DNA of 7,035 nt from Anaerolineae bacterium (GTDB taxonomy: Bacteria > Chloroflexota > Anaerolineae > Aggregatilineales > Phototrophicaceae): NCBI GenBank assembly GCA_020848855.1, contig JADLHH010000162.1, positions 1-7,035 of the forward strand, written 5' to 3'. The notes below the pieces were generated by a model that was given only the letters and a program-made list of their open reading frames with translations, was not told the origin of the DNA and ran no database searches. How positions within the stretch are numbered: position 1 is the stretch's first letter; each line of letters opens with the position of its first letter. Below are positions 1-5,845 of this stretch, in pieces. A program made the translations under genes and the position numbers.

Positions 1-2705
1 GGGATGCCGGCGGAGCTGTCGAGGAACCACTCGTTGACCGTGTTGGTCGAACAGTCGGTCGCCGGCTCGCGCAGCGCGTCGATGCTGCAAATGCTGCGCA
101 GCGACATGCCGGATGGCGGGTTCAACTGGTCGGCGAACAGGCTGCCATCGACGGCGAAGCGCGCCAGCATACCGTTATTGTTGTAGATGCCGTTGATGAC
201 GGTGTTCCAGATGGGCGCGGCGCCAGTCAAGCCGGAGGTGTTGCCGGTCATCGGGTCGCCGTTGCTGTTGCCGACCCACACGCCGACGGCGACGTTACGC
301 GTGAAGCCGACCGTCCAGTTATCCTTGAAATTGTCGGTCGTGCCGGTCTTGACCGAGGTGCGCAGGCTGGCGGTGTTGAGCGGGCTGTTCGCGCCCATAG
401 CTGGAGTACGCGCTGCGTTGTCGCTGAGGATGTCGCTGATGACGAAGGCGATGCGCGGGTCGACCACCTGCCTGCCGTAGCCTTCGCGGGCGACGGTCTG
501 GGGCGTGGTGCTGCCGCGCGGGCAGCCATCTTCATACTCGTAGAGGATGTTGTCGTCGCTGTCGACCACACACAGGATCGAGGTGGTCGGGACGAGCGAG
601 CCGCCGTTCGCGTAGGTCGCATAGACGCGGGTCAGTTCCAGCAGGGTGATGTCGCCGCCGCCCAGCGTCAGCGAAACGCCGTACTGGCTGGGGTCTCTGC
701 CGAGGCTCTGGACGCCAAAGCGCTCGGCGATTTCCAGCAGCGACGGCACACCGACGCGCCGGAGCGTCTGTACCGCCGGGATGTTGTAACTGTTGGCGAG
801 CGCGGTGCGCATCCGCACCGGGCCGTGCCAGTTGCGGTCGTAGTTGACCGGCTGGTAGCCGTCCACGTCGATGGGCGTATCCCAGATAATATCGCCGGGG
901 GTCATGCCCTGCTCCATCGCCGCCGAATACGTCAGCGGCTTCATGGTGCTGCCGGGCTGGCGCAGCGAAATGGCGACGTTGACGCGCCCGTCGATGTCGT
1001 CATTGTTGTAGTCGATGCTGCCGACCATCGCCAGAATTTCACCGGTGACCGGCTTGAGGACGACTACCGCCGCGTTGGTAGCGTTGTTCGCCGCGAGCGC
1101 GGCGATCTGGCTGCGCGCCGCCTGCTGCGCCATGTCGTTGATGTCGAGATCGACGGTGGTGTAGACCTTGAAGCCGCCCTGGGCGATGCGCGCCGTCGGA
1201 ACCTGGAGGCTTTCGAGCAGCGAGGCGAGTTCCTGCTGGGCGTAGACGGTGAAGTGCGGGGCGCGCAGCGGCGCTTCGGGCGGGTGGAACGCCAAGCCGT
1301 CGCGCAGCGCCTGGTCGCGCTGGGCGCTGGTGATGAAATGCAGCGTCACCATACGGTTCAGAACTTCTCGCCAGCGCGCCTCGACCGCTTCCTGAATCTG
1401 CGGGTCCTGGCTGAGCGGGTCGAGGATGGCGGGCGACTGGGGCAGCCCGGCGAGCAGCGCCGCTTCGCCGAGCGTAAGCTGGTTGACATCCTTGCCGAAG
1501 AACGTCTGGGCGGCAGCCTGCGCGCCGTAGGCGAGGTTGCCGTAGTAGATTTCGTTCAGGTAGAGCGCGAGGACTTCTTCCGGCGATTTGCGCTGCCGGA
1601 GCAAAAACGCCAGCAGGATTTCTTCGACCTTGCGCTGCACACTGCGCTCGGTGCGGTATTCGTAGTCGAACAGGATGTTGCGGACGACCTGCTGGGTGAT
1701 GGTGCTGCCGCCGCTGCCGCCTTCCGCCAAGCCGACGTACTGCAGGAAGGCGCGCGCCGTCGCCTGCACTTCGAAGCCGGGGTTGGTGAAGAAGGTATCG
1801 TCTTCGATGGCGATGGTCGCGTTGATCAAGTCCTGCGGGAATTGATCATAGCTGACGCGAGTGCGCTTGCCCTCGTTGAACGATTCGTAGAGGAGCTTAC
1901 CGGTGCGGTCATAGTAGAACGTGCTCTGGAAGCCGTTGTAGTCGTCGACGCGCGCTACTTCCGCCTGATACTTGTCTTCAAGCTGCGTGCCGAGCGTCGC
2001 CGTGAGCAGCAGCGTGACCAGCGTCAGACCGCCGCAGAAGGTGACGATCAAGCCGACGAAGATCGCCGCGCAGCCGGGCGAGCAGCCGAGGATGCGGCGC
2101 GGGCGCGGGTGCTTGCTGCGCAAGCCTAGGCGCGGGGGGAGCGCGGCAGGCTTCTGGGTGAAGGGAACCGGCTGCTGCGGCAGTGGATAGGGATTCGCCT
2201 GTGCGGGCGGCGCGGGAATTGTCGACTGCGCGCGTTGCTCCGCGACGGGGGGCGACTGCCGCTGAGTCGCTTGCCGCTGCTGGCGCGGCGGTTTCTGCCG
2301 GGGCGGCGTGTGTTCTTCGCCGGGAACGTGCACCAGCGTATGCTCGAAGGGCACGATGTGCGGGAGCGTCTGGCTGTCGTCCGGCTCGTCGGCGTTGAAA
2401 TCGGGGTTCGGATCGAAGCCGCCGCTGCCGGGAAGCGTTTGGCGCGGGTCGGGGCGCGGCGCAGGCGGCAGCGTCACCGGGATCATGTCGTCGGTTTCGT
2501 CGTCATCCTGTTCCATGTCGATCAGTGTGGGCAGGTCGTGAACGTCGGGCACGTCCGGGTGGGCGGTCGGCAGATCGACCTGCGAATCGTCGGGCGATGA
2601 CGAAACCGCTTCAGGATCAAGCCGGTCGCCGCCTTCAGCTTCCGGCGGTCTTTCCGGCGGGTTATCCGGCGGGTTATCCGGCGGAAAAGGCTTCTCTTCG
2701 GGCAT
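1..2705 (-). CDS. Class A penicillin-binding protein (PBP1A-like), C-terminus cut by window edge
   Basis: Bifunctional enzyme that polymerises lipid II into glycan strands and cross-links the stem peptides outside the membrane. The 901 visible codons read without a stop. Order: disordered Pro-rich cytoplasmic tail (about 1-205), basic patch RSKHPRPRR, one transmembrane helix (about 213-238), GT51 glycosyltransferase (about 280-455), then transpeptidase. Visible GT51 motifs are EDDTFFTNPG with catalytic E301, GGSTITQQ (332-339) and RKVEE. Transpeptidase motifs are all present: S586-TMK with nucleophile S586 and K589, S639-Y-N641, and K786-T-G788. Within GT51 motif 1 the usual His (EDxxFxxHxG) is Asn308. 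The start ATG at 2705 has GGAG six bases upstream, and an in-frame stop lies further upstream. The gene appears to have its own promoter about 35-60 bp upstream. The family is certain; PBP1A versus another class A PBP is not separable here. Confidence 0.95.
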   Translation of the reverse strand, partial: MPEEKPFPPDNPPDNPPERPPEAEGGDRLDPEAVSSSPDDSQVDLPTAHPDVPDVHDLPTLIDMEQDDDETDDMIPVTLPPAPRPDPRQTLPGSGGFDPNPDFNADEPDDSQTLPHIVPFEHTLVHVPGEEHTPPRQKPPRQQRQATQRQSPPVAEQRAQSTIPAPPAQANPYPLPQQPVPFTQKPAALPPRLGLRSKHPRPRRILGCSPGCAAIFVGLIVTFCGGLTLVTLLLTATLGTQLEDKYQAEVARVDDYNGFQSTFYYDRTGKLLYESFNEGKRTRVSYDQFPQDLINATIAIEDDTFFTNPGFEVQATARAFLQYVGLAEGGSGGSTITQQVVRNILFDYEYRTERSVQRKVEEILLAFLLRQRKSPEEVLALYLNEIYYGNLAYGAQAAAQTFFGKDVNQLTLGEAALLAGLPQSPAILDPLSQDPQIQEAVEARWREVLNRMVTLHFITSAQRDQALRDGLAFHPPEAPLRAPHFTVYAQQELASLLESLQVPTARIAQGGFKVYTTVDLDINDMAQQAARSQIAALAANNATNAAVVVLKPVTGEILAMVGSIDYNNDDIDGRVNVAISLRQPGSTMKPLTYSAAMEQGMTPGDIIWDTPIDVDGYQPVNYDRNWHGPVRMRTALANSYNIPAVQTLRRVGVPSLLEIAERFGVQSLGRDPSQYGVSLTLGGGDITLLELTRVYATYANGGSLVPTTSILCVVDSDDNILYEYEDGCPRGSTTPQTVAREGYGRQVVDPRIAFVISDILSDNAARTPAMGANSPLNTASLRTSVKTGTTDNFKDNWTVGFTRNVAVGVWVGNSNGDPMTGNTSGLTGAAPIWNTVINGIYNNNGMLARFAVDGSLFADQLNPPSGMSLRSICSIDALREPATDCSTNTVNEWFLDSSAGI
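2637..2684 (-). repeat. 12-bp tandem repeat in the PBP tail
   Basis: Four consecutive 12-base units encode PPDN, PPDN, PPER and PPEA (residues 8-23 of the PBP). The first two units are identical at the DNA level (CCGCCGGATAAC on the minus strand). The last two diverge in their second half. Such a short in-frame repeat can gain or lose units by slippage without breaking the frame. Confidence 0.8.
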
Positions 2706-2739
2706 CTTGTGCTCCGCTAACGTCGAGGTGATAGGTTTG

Positions 2740-2767
2740 ATTCTAACAGAGAGTCAGTGCGCGTCCA
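2740..2767 (-). promoter_or_regulatory. Candidate promoter for the PBP gene
   Basis: On the minus strand, TAGAAT (2745-2740) is one base from the consensus -10 and is preceded by TGT, giving an extended -10 (TGnTAGAAT). A four-of-six -35 match, TGGACG (2767-2762), lies 16 bases upstream. Transcription would begin near 2733, leaving a leader of about 28 bases that contains the GGAG ribosome site at 2715-2712. This is pattern matching against the sigma-70 consensus only. Confidence 0.42.
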
Positions 2768-2832
2768 TGCTGCGAACCTGACGCACGGACGGCGATTGGG
2801 GCACGGGCGGGCGTATAAGAGGATGGCAATCG

Positions 2833-2863
2833 CAGGGGCGAAGCACTGCCTCGCCCCTACAGG
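2833..2863. repeat. Intergenic hairpin repeat, copy A
   Basis: AGGGGCGA (2834-2841) is perfectly complementary to TCGCCCCT (2851-2858), with a nine-base loop. It lies about 45 bp downstream of the pentapeptide gene's stop and upstream of the PBP promoter. A similar element sits at 5224-5249: both begin CAGGG and end with the identical nine bases CGCCCCTAC, while the middle differs. No T tract follows on either side, so this looks more like a REP-type dispersed palindrome than a classical intrinsic terminator, although it could stop or pause transcripts. Nothing else is evident in the 2768-2832 stretch. Confidence 0.6.
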
Positions 2864-2887
2864 ATACGCGTCGATGTGGAAATGCGA

Positions 2888-2902
2888 TGCCCGAAACGGG
2901 CA
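2888..2902 (-). terminator. Weak hairpin after the pentapeptide gene
   Basis: TGCCCG and CGGGCA form a six-base-pair stem with a three-base loop, starting five bases after the pentapeptide stop codon on the minus strand. The following bases (TCGCATTTCC) are only mildly T-rich. It may act as the operon's terminator together with the repeat at 2833-2863, but the stem is short. Confidence 0.35.
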
Positions 2903-2906
2903 AATA

Positions 2907-3359
2907 CTAGGTCGTGTAGTCGATAGGATTGCCCTGGCTGCCCTTCTTGCCATCGGGCCAGGTGGTGCTTTCGTCGAACTTCAGCCCGTTGACGGTCGCG
3001 CCGTGCATGTTCGCGCCCTGCAGATTCGCGCCGTTGACGATGGCGTTGTTCAGGTTGCAGTTGGTCAGGCGCGAGGCTTGCAGGTTCGAGCTGGACAAAT
3101 TCGCGCCGGTCATGTTGGCGCTGTCGAGGTCGACGCCGACGGCGTTGACGGTGATCATGTTGGCGTAGGACAGGTTGGTCGCGCGCAGGATAGATTCGCG
3201 CAGGGTCGCCGCCTGAAGATTACAGCCACGCATGTTCGCGCCGCTGAGATCGAGACGGGTGAGGTCGAGCACGCTCAGGTTGACGCCTGCCAGGCGCGGA
3301 TTTGTACCCGCGGGGATAAGAGCTAAGATCAGTTCCTTACGACTAATTTCTCCTGCCAT
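2907..3359 (-). CDS. Pentapeptide-repeat protein
   Basis: A 150-residue protein made almost entirely of pentapeptide repeats: about 21 consecutive A(N/D)LxX-type units between residues 26 and 130, such as ANMRG, CNLQA, ANLSS and ANLQG. Such repeats fold as a right-handed quadrilateral beta helix of four units per turn, so about five turns here. A short helical N-terminus (ISRKELILALI) precedes it. The C-terminus (FDESTTWPDG) resembles the closing segment common in this family. There is no signal peptide or transmembrane segment, so it is probably cytoplasmic. The ATG at 3359 lies inside the upstream epimerase gene, 17 bp before that gene ends, and has a strong GAGGAG site at 3372-3367, which suggests translational coupling. 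Some family members mimic DNA and protect gyrase (Qnr, MfpA), but most have no known function and none can be assigned here. Confidence 0.9.
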   Translation of the reverse strand: MAGEISRKELILALIPAGTNPRLAGVNLSVLDLTRLDLSGANMRGCNLQAATLRESILRATNLSYANMITVNAVGVDLDSANMTGANLSSSNLQASRLTNCNLNNAIVNGANLQGANMHGATVNGLKFDESTTWPDGKKGSQGNPIDYTT

Positions 3360-4329
3360 TGTTCAACTCCTCGCGCTGATAAGCAATCATTTGATCGATG
3401 GTATCGTCCAACGAAGTCGTTGGCTCCCATTCGATTGTATGCCGAATTTTATCCAGCGCGGGCACACGCCGCCGAAAATCCTCAAAACCGGCTTCGTAGG
3501 CTTCGTCGTACGAGACGTAGCGGATCTCGGACTGGCTGCCCATGCGGTCGCGGACACGCTCGGCAAGCGCCGCGATAGTGATCTCTTCAGTGCTACCGAC
3601 GTTAAAGACCTGCCCGATGGCGGTAGGACTGTCCCCCAGCGCCTGAATCGCGGTGACCACGTCACGAACGTTACAGAAGCAGCGCTGCTGCTGACCGTCA
3701 CCGTAGACCATGATCGGCTCGTTCTGCAGCGCCCACTTGACGAAACGCGGCAGCACCATGCCGTACTGCCCGCGCTGGCGCGGTCCGACGGTGTTGAACA
3801 GCCGGAAGATCACGACCGGCAGGTCGGCTTCCTTGTGATATGCCAGCGCGAGGAACTCGTCAACCGCCTTGGACGTGGCGTAGCTCCAGCGGCTGCGGGT
3901 GGTCGGTCCCAGCACCGAATCGTCGTCTTCGTGAAACGGGAAGCGAACGCCCTTGCCGTAAACTTCGGATGTCGAGGCGATCAGGACTTTCTTACGGTAG
4001 CGGCGGGCGGTCTTGAGGACGACTTCAGTTCCGCCGATGTTGGTTTCGATGGTTTCAATCGGCTCGCTGATAATGCGCTGGACGCCGACGGCAGCGGCGA
4101 GATGGAAGATCAGATCGCACTCGCTGACTAAGCGATCCATGACGTGGATGTTGCGGATATCTTCGATGGCGCTGCGGAAGCGCGGATTTGAATCGACGAC
4201 GGCGAGGTTTTCGATGCGCCCGGTGCTGAGGTTATCGATGACAGTCACGGAATGCCCGGCATCGAGCAGGCGTTCGGCGAGATGGCTGCCGATGAAACCC
4301 GCTCCCCCGGTGATCAGCGCGTGCGCCAT
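3343..4329 (-). CDS. NAD-dependent nucleotide-sugar epimerase/dehydratase (extended SDR)
   Basis: A 328-residue extended short-chain dehydrogenase, the usual length for UDP-sugar epimerases, dehydratases and decarboxylases. The Rossmann motif G8-xx-G11-xx-G14 (TGGAGFIGS) and Asp32 (VIDNLSTG) indicate NAD binding. The catalytic set is T120 (in STSEVYG), Y150 and K154 (YATSK). Further family signatures are RLFNTVGPRQ, VYGDGQQQRCFCNVRDVV and FNVGS. The overall pattern resembles UDP-glucuronate decarboxylases and GalE-like epimerases, but the substrate cannot be decided by eye. It most likely makes an activated sugar for surface polysaccharide or glycoconjugates in the cytoplasm. I chose ATG 4329 because AAGGA (4342-4338) precedes it by eight bases and the Rossmann strand begins directly after it. 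Extending to 4398 adds 23 residues with no family character. It is the first gene of an operon with the overlapping pentapeptide gene. Confidence 0.92.
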   Translation of the reverse strand: MAHALITGGAGFIGSHLAERLLDAGHSVTVIDNLSTGRIENLAVVDSNPRFRSAIEDIRNIHVMDRLVSECDLIFHLAAAVGVQRIISEPIETIETNIGGTEVVLKTARRYRKKVLIASTSEVYGKGVRFPFHEDDDSVLGPTTRSRWSYATSKAVDEFLALAYHKEADLPVVIFRLFNTVGPRQRGQYGMVLPRFVKWALQNEPIMVYGDGQQQRCFCNVRDVVTAIQALGDSPTAIGQVFNVGSTEEITIAALAERVRDRMGSQSEIRYVSYDEAYEAGFEDFRRRVPALDKIRHTIEWEPTTSLDDTIDQMIAYQREELNNGRRN

Positions 4330-4383
4330 GTTACAAATCCTTACGATGCGGAATTCGTATAAGCGCTGTATACTAGCGCAAAG

Positions 4384-4401
4384 TGTTTGTCGACACAAAC
4401 A
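4384..4401. promoter_or_regulatory. Inverted repeat, possible operator
   Basis: TGTTTGT and ACAAACA are perfect seven-base inverted arms around the centre CGAC. The element lies in the 190-bp region between the divergent epimerase and response-regulator genes, 55 bp above the epimerase start and about 27 bp above the candidate -10 of the regulator gene. The position suits a repressor or activator site. No known factor can be named. Confidence 0.35.
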
Positions 4402-4427
4402 ACGATTTCCCTACGGTGATAGAAAAT

Positions 4428-4436
4428 TGTTATACT
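4428..4436 (+). promoter_or_regulatory. Candidate extended -10 promoter for the response regulator
   Basis: TGT-TATACT matches an extended -10 (TGnTATAAT with one mismatch). No good -35 is visible 16-18 bases upstream, which is usual for extended -10 promoters. Transcription would begin near 4443, giving a leader of about 77 bases. A second, weaker possibility is TTGCGT (4442-4447) with TACGCT (4465-4470) at 17-bp spacing. The rest of the 4330-4519 gap holds only TATA-like bases for the minus-strand epimerase (4357-4372) and no convincing partner -35. Confidence 0.4.
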
Positions 4437-4519
4437 GGTGCTTGCGTTACACAACACCTCATGATACGCTAAGTTAGAAATCTGCAACAACAGTTTGATT
4501 CATCCGACGAGACGCGGGC

Positions 4520-5206
4520 ATGAGCGAGAAGATACTGATAATCGACGATGAAGAAACCACCGTCAATTTGATCAGCCTTTTGCTGGAACGCAAAGGGTTT
4601 GAAGTGATCAAAGCCTACGGCGCGGAAGAAGGACTGCGGAAAGCGTACCGCCACCAGCCCGACCTGGTACTTCTCGACATCATGATGCCGGAGATGGACG
4701 GGTGGGAAGTGTGCAAGCGCCTGCGCGACATGTCCGACGTTCCGATCATCTTCCTGACGGCGCGCGGCGAAGTCCGTGACATCGTACACGGGCTGGAACT
4801 CGGCGCGGATGACTATGTACCCAAGCCGTTCGATAACGACGAGTTGATCGCGCGGATTCGGGCACACCTGCGGCGCGCGCCCAAGCCGAACATGAGCGAG
4901 GAGCTGGTGTTCAACGGCGGCGAATTCCGCATCAACTTCATGAACCGGGAAGTGCGCGTGCGCAACGAGCTGCGCCACCTGACGCCGAAGGAATTCAACC
5001 TGCTGGGCGTGCTGGTGCGCAACGCCGGGCGGGTCGTGCCGCGTAACGAGCTGGTCACCGAGGCGTGGGGCGAAGAATACGGCGACGCCATCGACAGCCT
5101 GAAGCTGTACATCCACTATCTGCGGCAAAAAGTCGAGCGTGACCCGGAGCGCCCGGACTACATCCTCACATCGCGCGGCGTGGGCTACCGGTTCGCCAAC
5201 CGGTAG
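4520..5206 (+). CDS. OmpR/PhoB-family response regulator
   Basis: A 228-residue two-domain transcription factor, the normal family length. The receiver domain (1-about 120) has the acidic pair D9-D10, phosphoacceptor D53 (LVLLDIMMPEMDGWE), T80 and K102 (PKPF), so it should be phosphorylatable. The C-terminal winged helix (about 130-226) contains the HLTPKEFNLL start, the recognition-helix region DSLKLYIHYLRQKVE and the closing wing ILTSRGVGYRF. It would bind DNA as a phosphorylation-induced dimer. No histidine kinase lies next to it within the window, so its partner is unknown. The ATG at 4520 gives the canonical N-terminus (MSEKILIIDDE), though the ribosome site before it (GACGAGACG) is weak. 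It is divergent from the epimerase operon and convergent with the Nudix gene. Confidence 0.95.
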   Translation: MSEKILIIDDEETTVNLISLLLERKGFEVIKAYGAEEGLRKAYRHQPDLVLLDIMMPEMDGWEVCKRLRDMSDVPIIFLTARGEVRDIVHGLELGADDYVPKPFDNDELIARIRAHLRRAPKPNMSEELVFNGGEFRINFMNREVRVRNELRHLTPKEFNLLGVLVRNAGRVVPRNELVTEAWGEEYGDAIDSLKLYIHYLRQKVERDPERPDYILTSRGVGYRFANR

Positions 5207-5217
5207 ATTTCTGTTCC
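5185..5217 (+). terminator. Terminator hairpin overlapping the response-regulator stop codon
   Basis: CTACCGGTT (5185-5193) and AACCGGTAG (5198-5206) form a perfect nine-base-pair stem with loop CGCC. The right arm ends exactly with the TAG stop. It is followed by ATTTCTGTTCC, a modest T-rich tail. The left arm encodes most of the conserved GYRF motif of the protein. This has the shape of an intrinsic terminator embedded in coding sequence. Confidence 0.6.
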
Positions 5218-5223
5218 AAGCGA

Positions 5224-5249
5224 CAGGGCGCACAGCCGTGCGCCCCTAC
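5224..5249. repeat. Intergenic hairpin repeat, copy B
   Basis: GGGCGCAC (5226-5233) pairs with GTGCGCCC (5238-5245) around the loop AGCC. The flanks CAGGG and CGCCCCTAC match the copy at 2833-2863. It sits in the 78-bp convergent gap between the response regulator and the Nudix gene, where a symmetrical hairpin could insulate both transcripts. A minor five-base stem (GACAC 5254-5258 with GTGTC 5265-5269) lies beside it. Confidence 0.6.
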
Positions 5250-5284
5250 CCCCGACACGCATCAGTGTCATCAACCCCATGCGC

Positions 5285-5767
5285 CTACTGGCGGGCAAGA
5301 CACGCCCGAATCAACGACATGATGACCTCGCCATGCCCCTGAAAATCGTCGGGGCACAGATCGGCAGCGGCAGCCCATTCGGGGAAAACCAAATCCTCTT
5401 CGGGCGGATATTCGGGCGGGTCAAGCTCGGTGGTGAGCGGCGCGCAGCGGTAGTAAAACAGGAAGCCGTGAATGGCGAGCGCCATCGGGTCGTAGTAGAA
5501 GAAGTCGGTCTCGAAATGCAAAAATTCGCCGACTTCGACCTCGACGCCGGTTTCTTCCCACACTTCGCGTTTCAGCGCGGCGGCGTTCCCCTCGCCCAGT
5601 TCGATGCCGCCGCCGGGCAGCACGTATTTCTGCGTCGAGCGCGCCTTCGCCACCAGAACGCGGTCATCATGGACGACCACACCGTAGACCGACGGGCGGT
5701 GGATCATCGTTTCGGACGGGACGAGGCGTTTCTGGTTGAACAGAGTGCGACATTCTACGAGCGGCAT
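5285..5767 (-). CDS. Nudix hydrolase (MutT-like)
   Basis: A 160-residue single-domain Nudix protein. The complete Nudix box Gx5Ex7REUxEExGU spans residues 53-75: G53, E59, R67, E68, E71, E72 and G74 are all present (read as GGIELGE, then REVWEETGV). It should therefore bind divalent metal and cleave a nucleoside diphosphate linked to another group. The substrate cannot be told from the box: house-cleaning of oxidised nucleotides, NDP-sugars or other pyrophosphates are all possible. The ATG at 5767 is supported by AAGGA (5778-5774) six bases upstream. A start at Met21 would still keep the fold but lacks such a site. There is no signal peptide, so it is cytoplasmic. It appears to be transcribed alone from the 78-bp gap behind the SH3-domain gene. 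Confidence 0.93.
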   Translation of the reverse strand: MPLVECRTLFNQKRLVPSETMIHRPSVYGVVVHDDRVLVAKARSTQKYVLPGGGIELGEGNAAALKREVWEETGVEVEVGEFLHFETDFFYYDPMALAIHGFLFYYRCAPLTTELDPPEYPPEEDLVFPEWAAAADLCPDDFQGHGEVIMSLIRACLARQ

Positions 5768-5806
5768 ACGCCATCCTTAACAGCCGGGGTGCGAAACTCG
5801 CCGCTC

Positions 5807-5836
5807 AGTATACAGTGGGCAACGCCTCGGCGTTAA
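5807..5836 (-). promoter_or_regulatory. Candidate promoter for the Nudix gene
   Basis: On the minus strand, TTAACG (5836-5831, four of six to the -35 consensus) and TATACT (5812-5807, five of six to the -10) are separated by 18 bases. Transcription would start near 5800, giving a leader of about 33 bases with the AAGGA site. The -35 overlaps a small hairpin at 5821-5834 that follows the upstream gene. Confidence 0.42.
5821..5834 (-). terminator. Small hairpin after the SH3-domain gene
   Basis: AACGC and GCGTT pair around CTCG, starting 12 bases past the SH3-protein stop on the minus strand. The stem is short and has no T tract, so termination would be weak at best. It overlaps the candidate -35 of the Nudix gene, so the two functions could compete. 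Confidence 0.25.
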
Positions 5837-5845
5837 GAGCGCGGG

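Noticed and set aside
825..2129. A long plus-strand open frame of 434 codons opposite the PBP gene
   Set aside because: It is rich in Val, Asp and Arg with no family motif, and it lies opposite PBP codons carrying every catalytic motif. In GC-rich DNA the antisense strand of a real gene often stays open.
2637..2684. The regular CCGGCGG spacing as a possible CRISPR or iteron array
   Set aside because: The units are 12 bp with no spacers, in frame, and encode PPxx repeats inside the PBP, so a coding tandem repeat explains them.
3343..3359. A frameshift between the epimerase and pentapeptide genes
   Set aside because: Both proteins are complete with family-typical ends, and a strong GAGGAG site serves the second start, so this is a normal operon overlap.
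3232..4131. Plus-strand open frame of 299 codons opposite the epimerase
   Set aside because: The minus strand holds a complete SDR with Rossmann and YxxxK motifs; the plus-strand translation shows nothing recognisable and has no ribosome site.
4330..4398. An N-terminal extension of the epimerase to the ATG at 4398
   Set aside because: The extra 23 residues do not belong to the SDR fold, the extension would overlap the inverted repeat, and ATG 4329 has a good AAGGA site.
4469..5233. Minus-strand open frame of 254 codons opposite the response regulator
   Set aside because: The plus strand encodes a full-length response regulator with all conserved residues; the reverse frame is a shadow.
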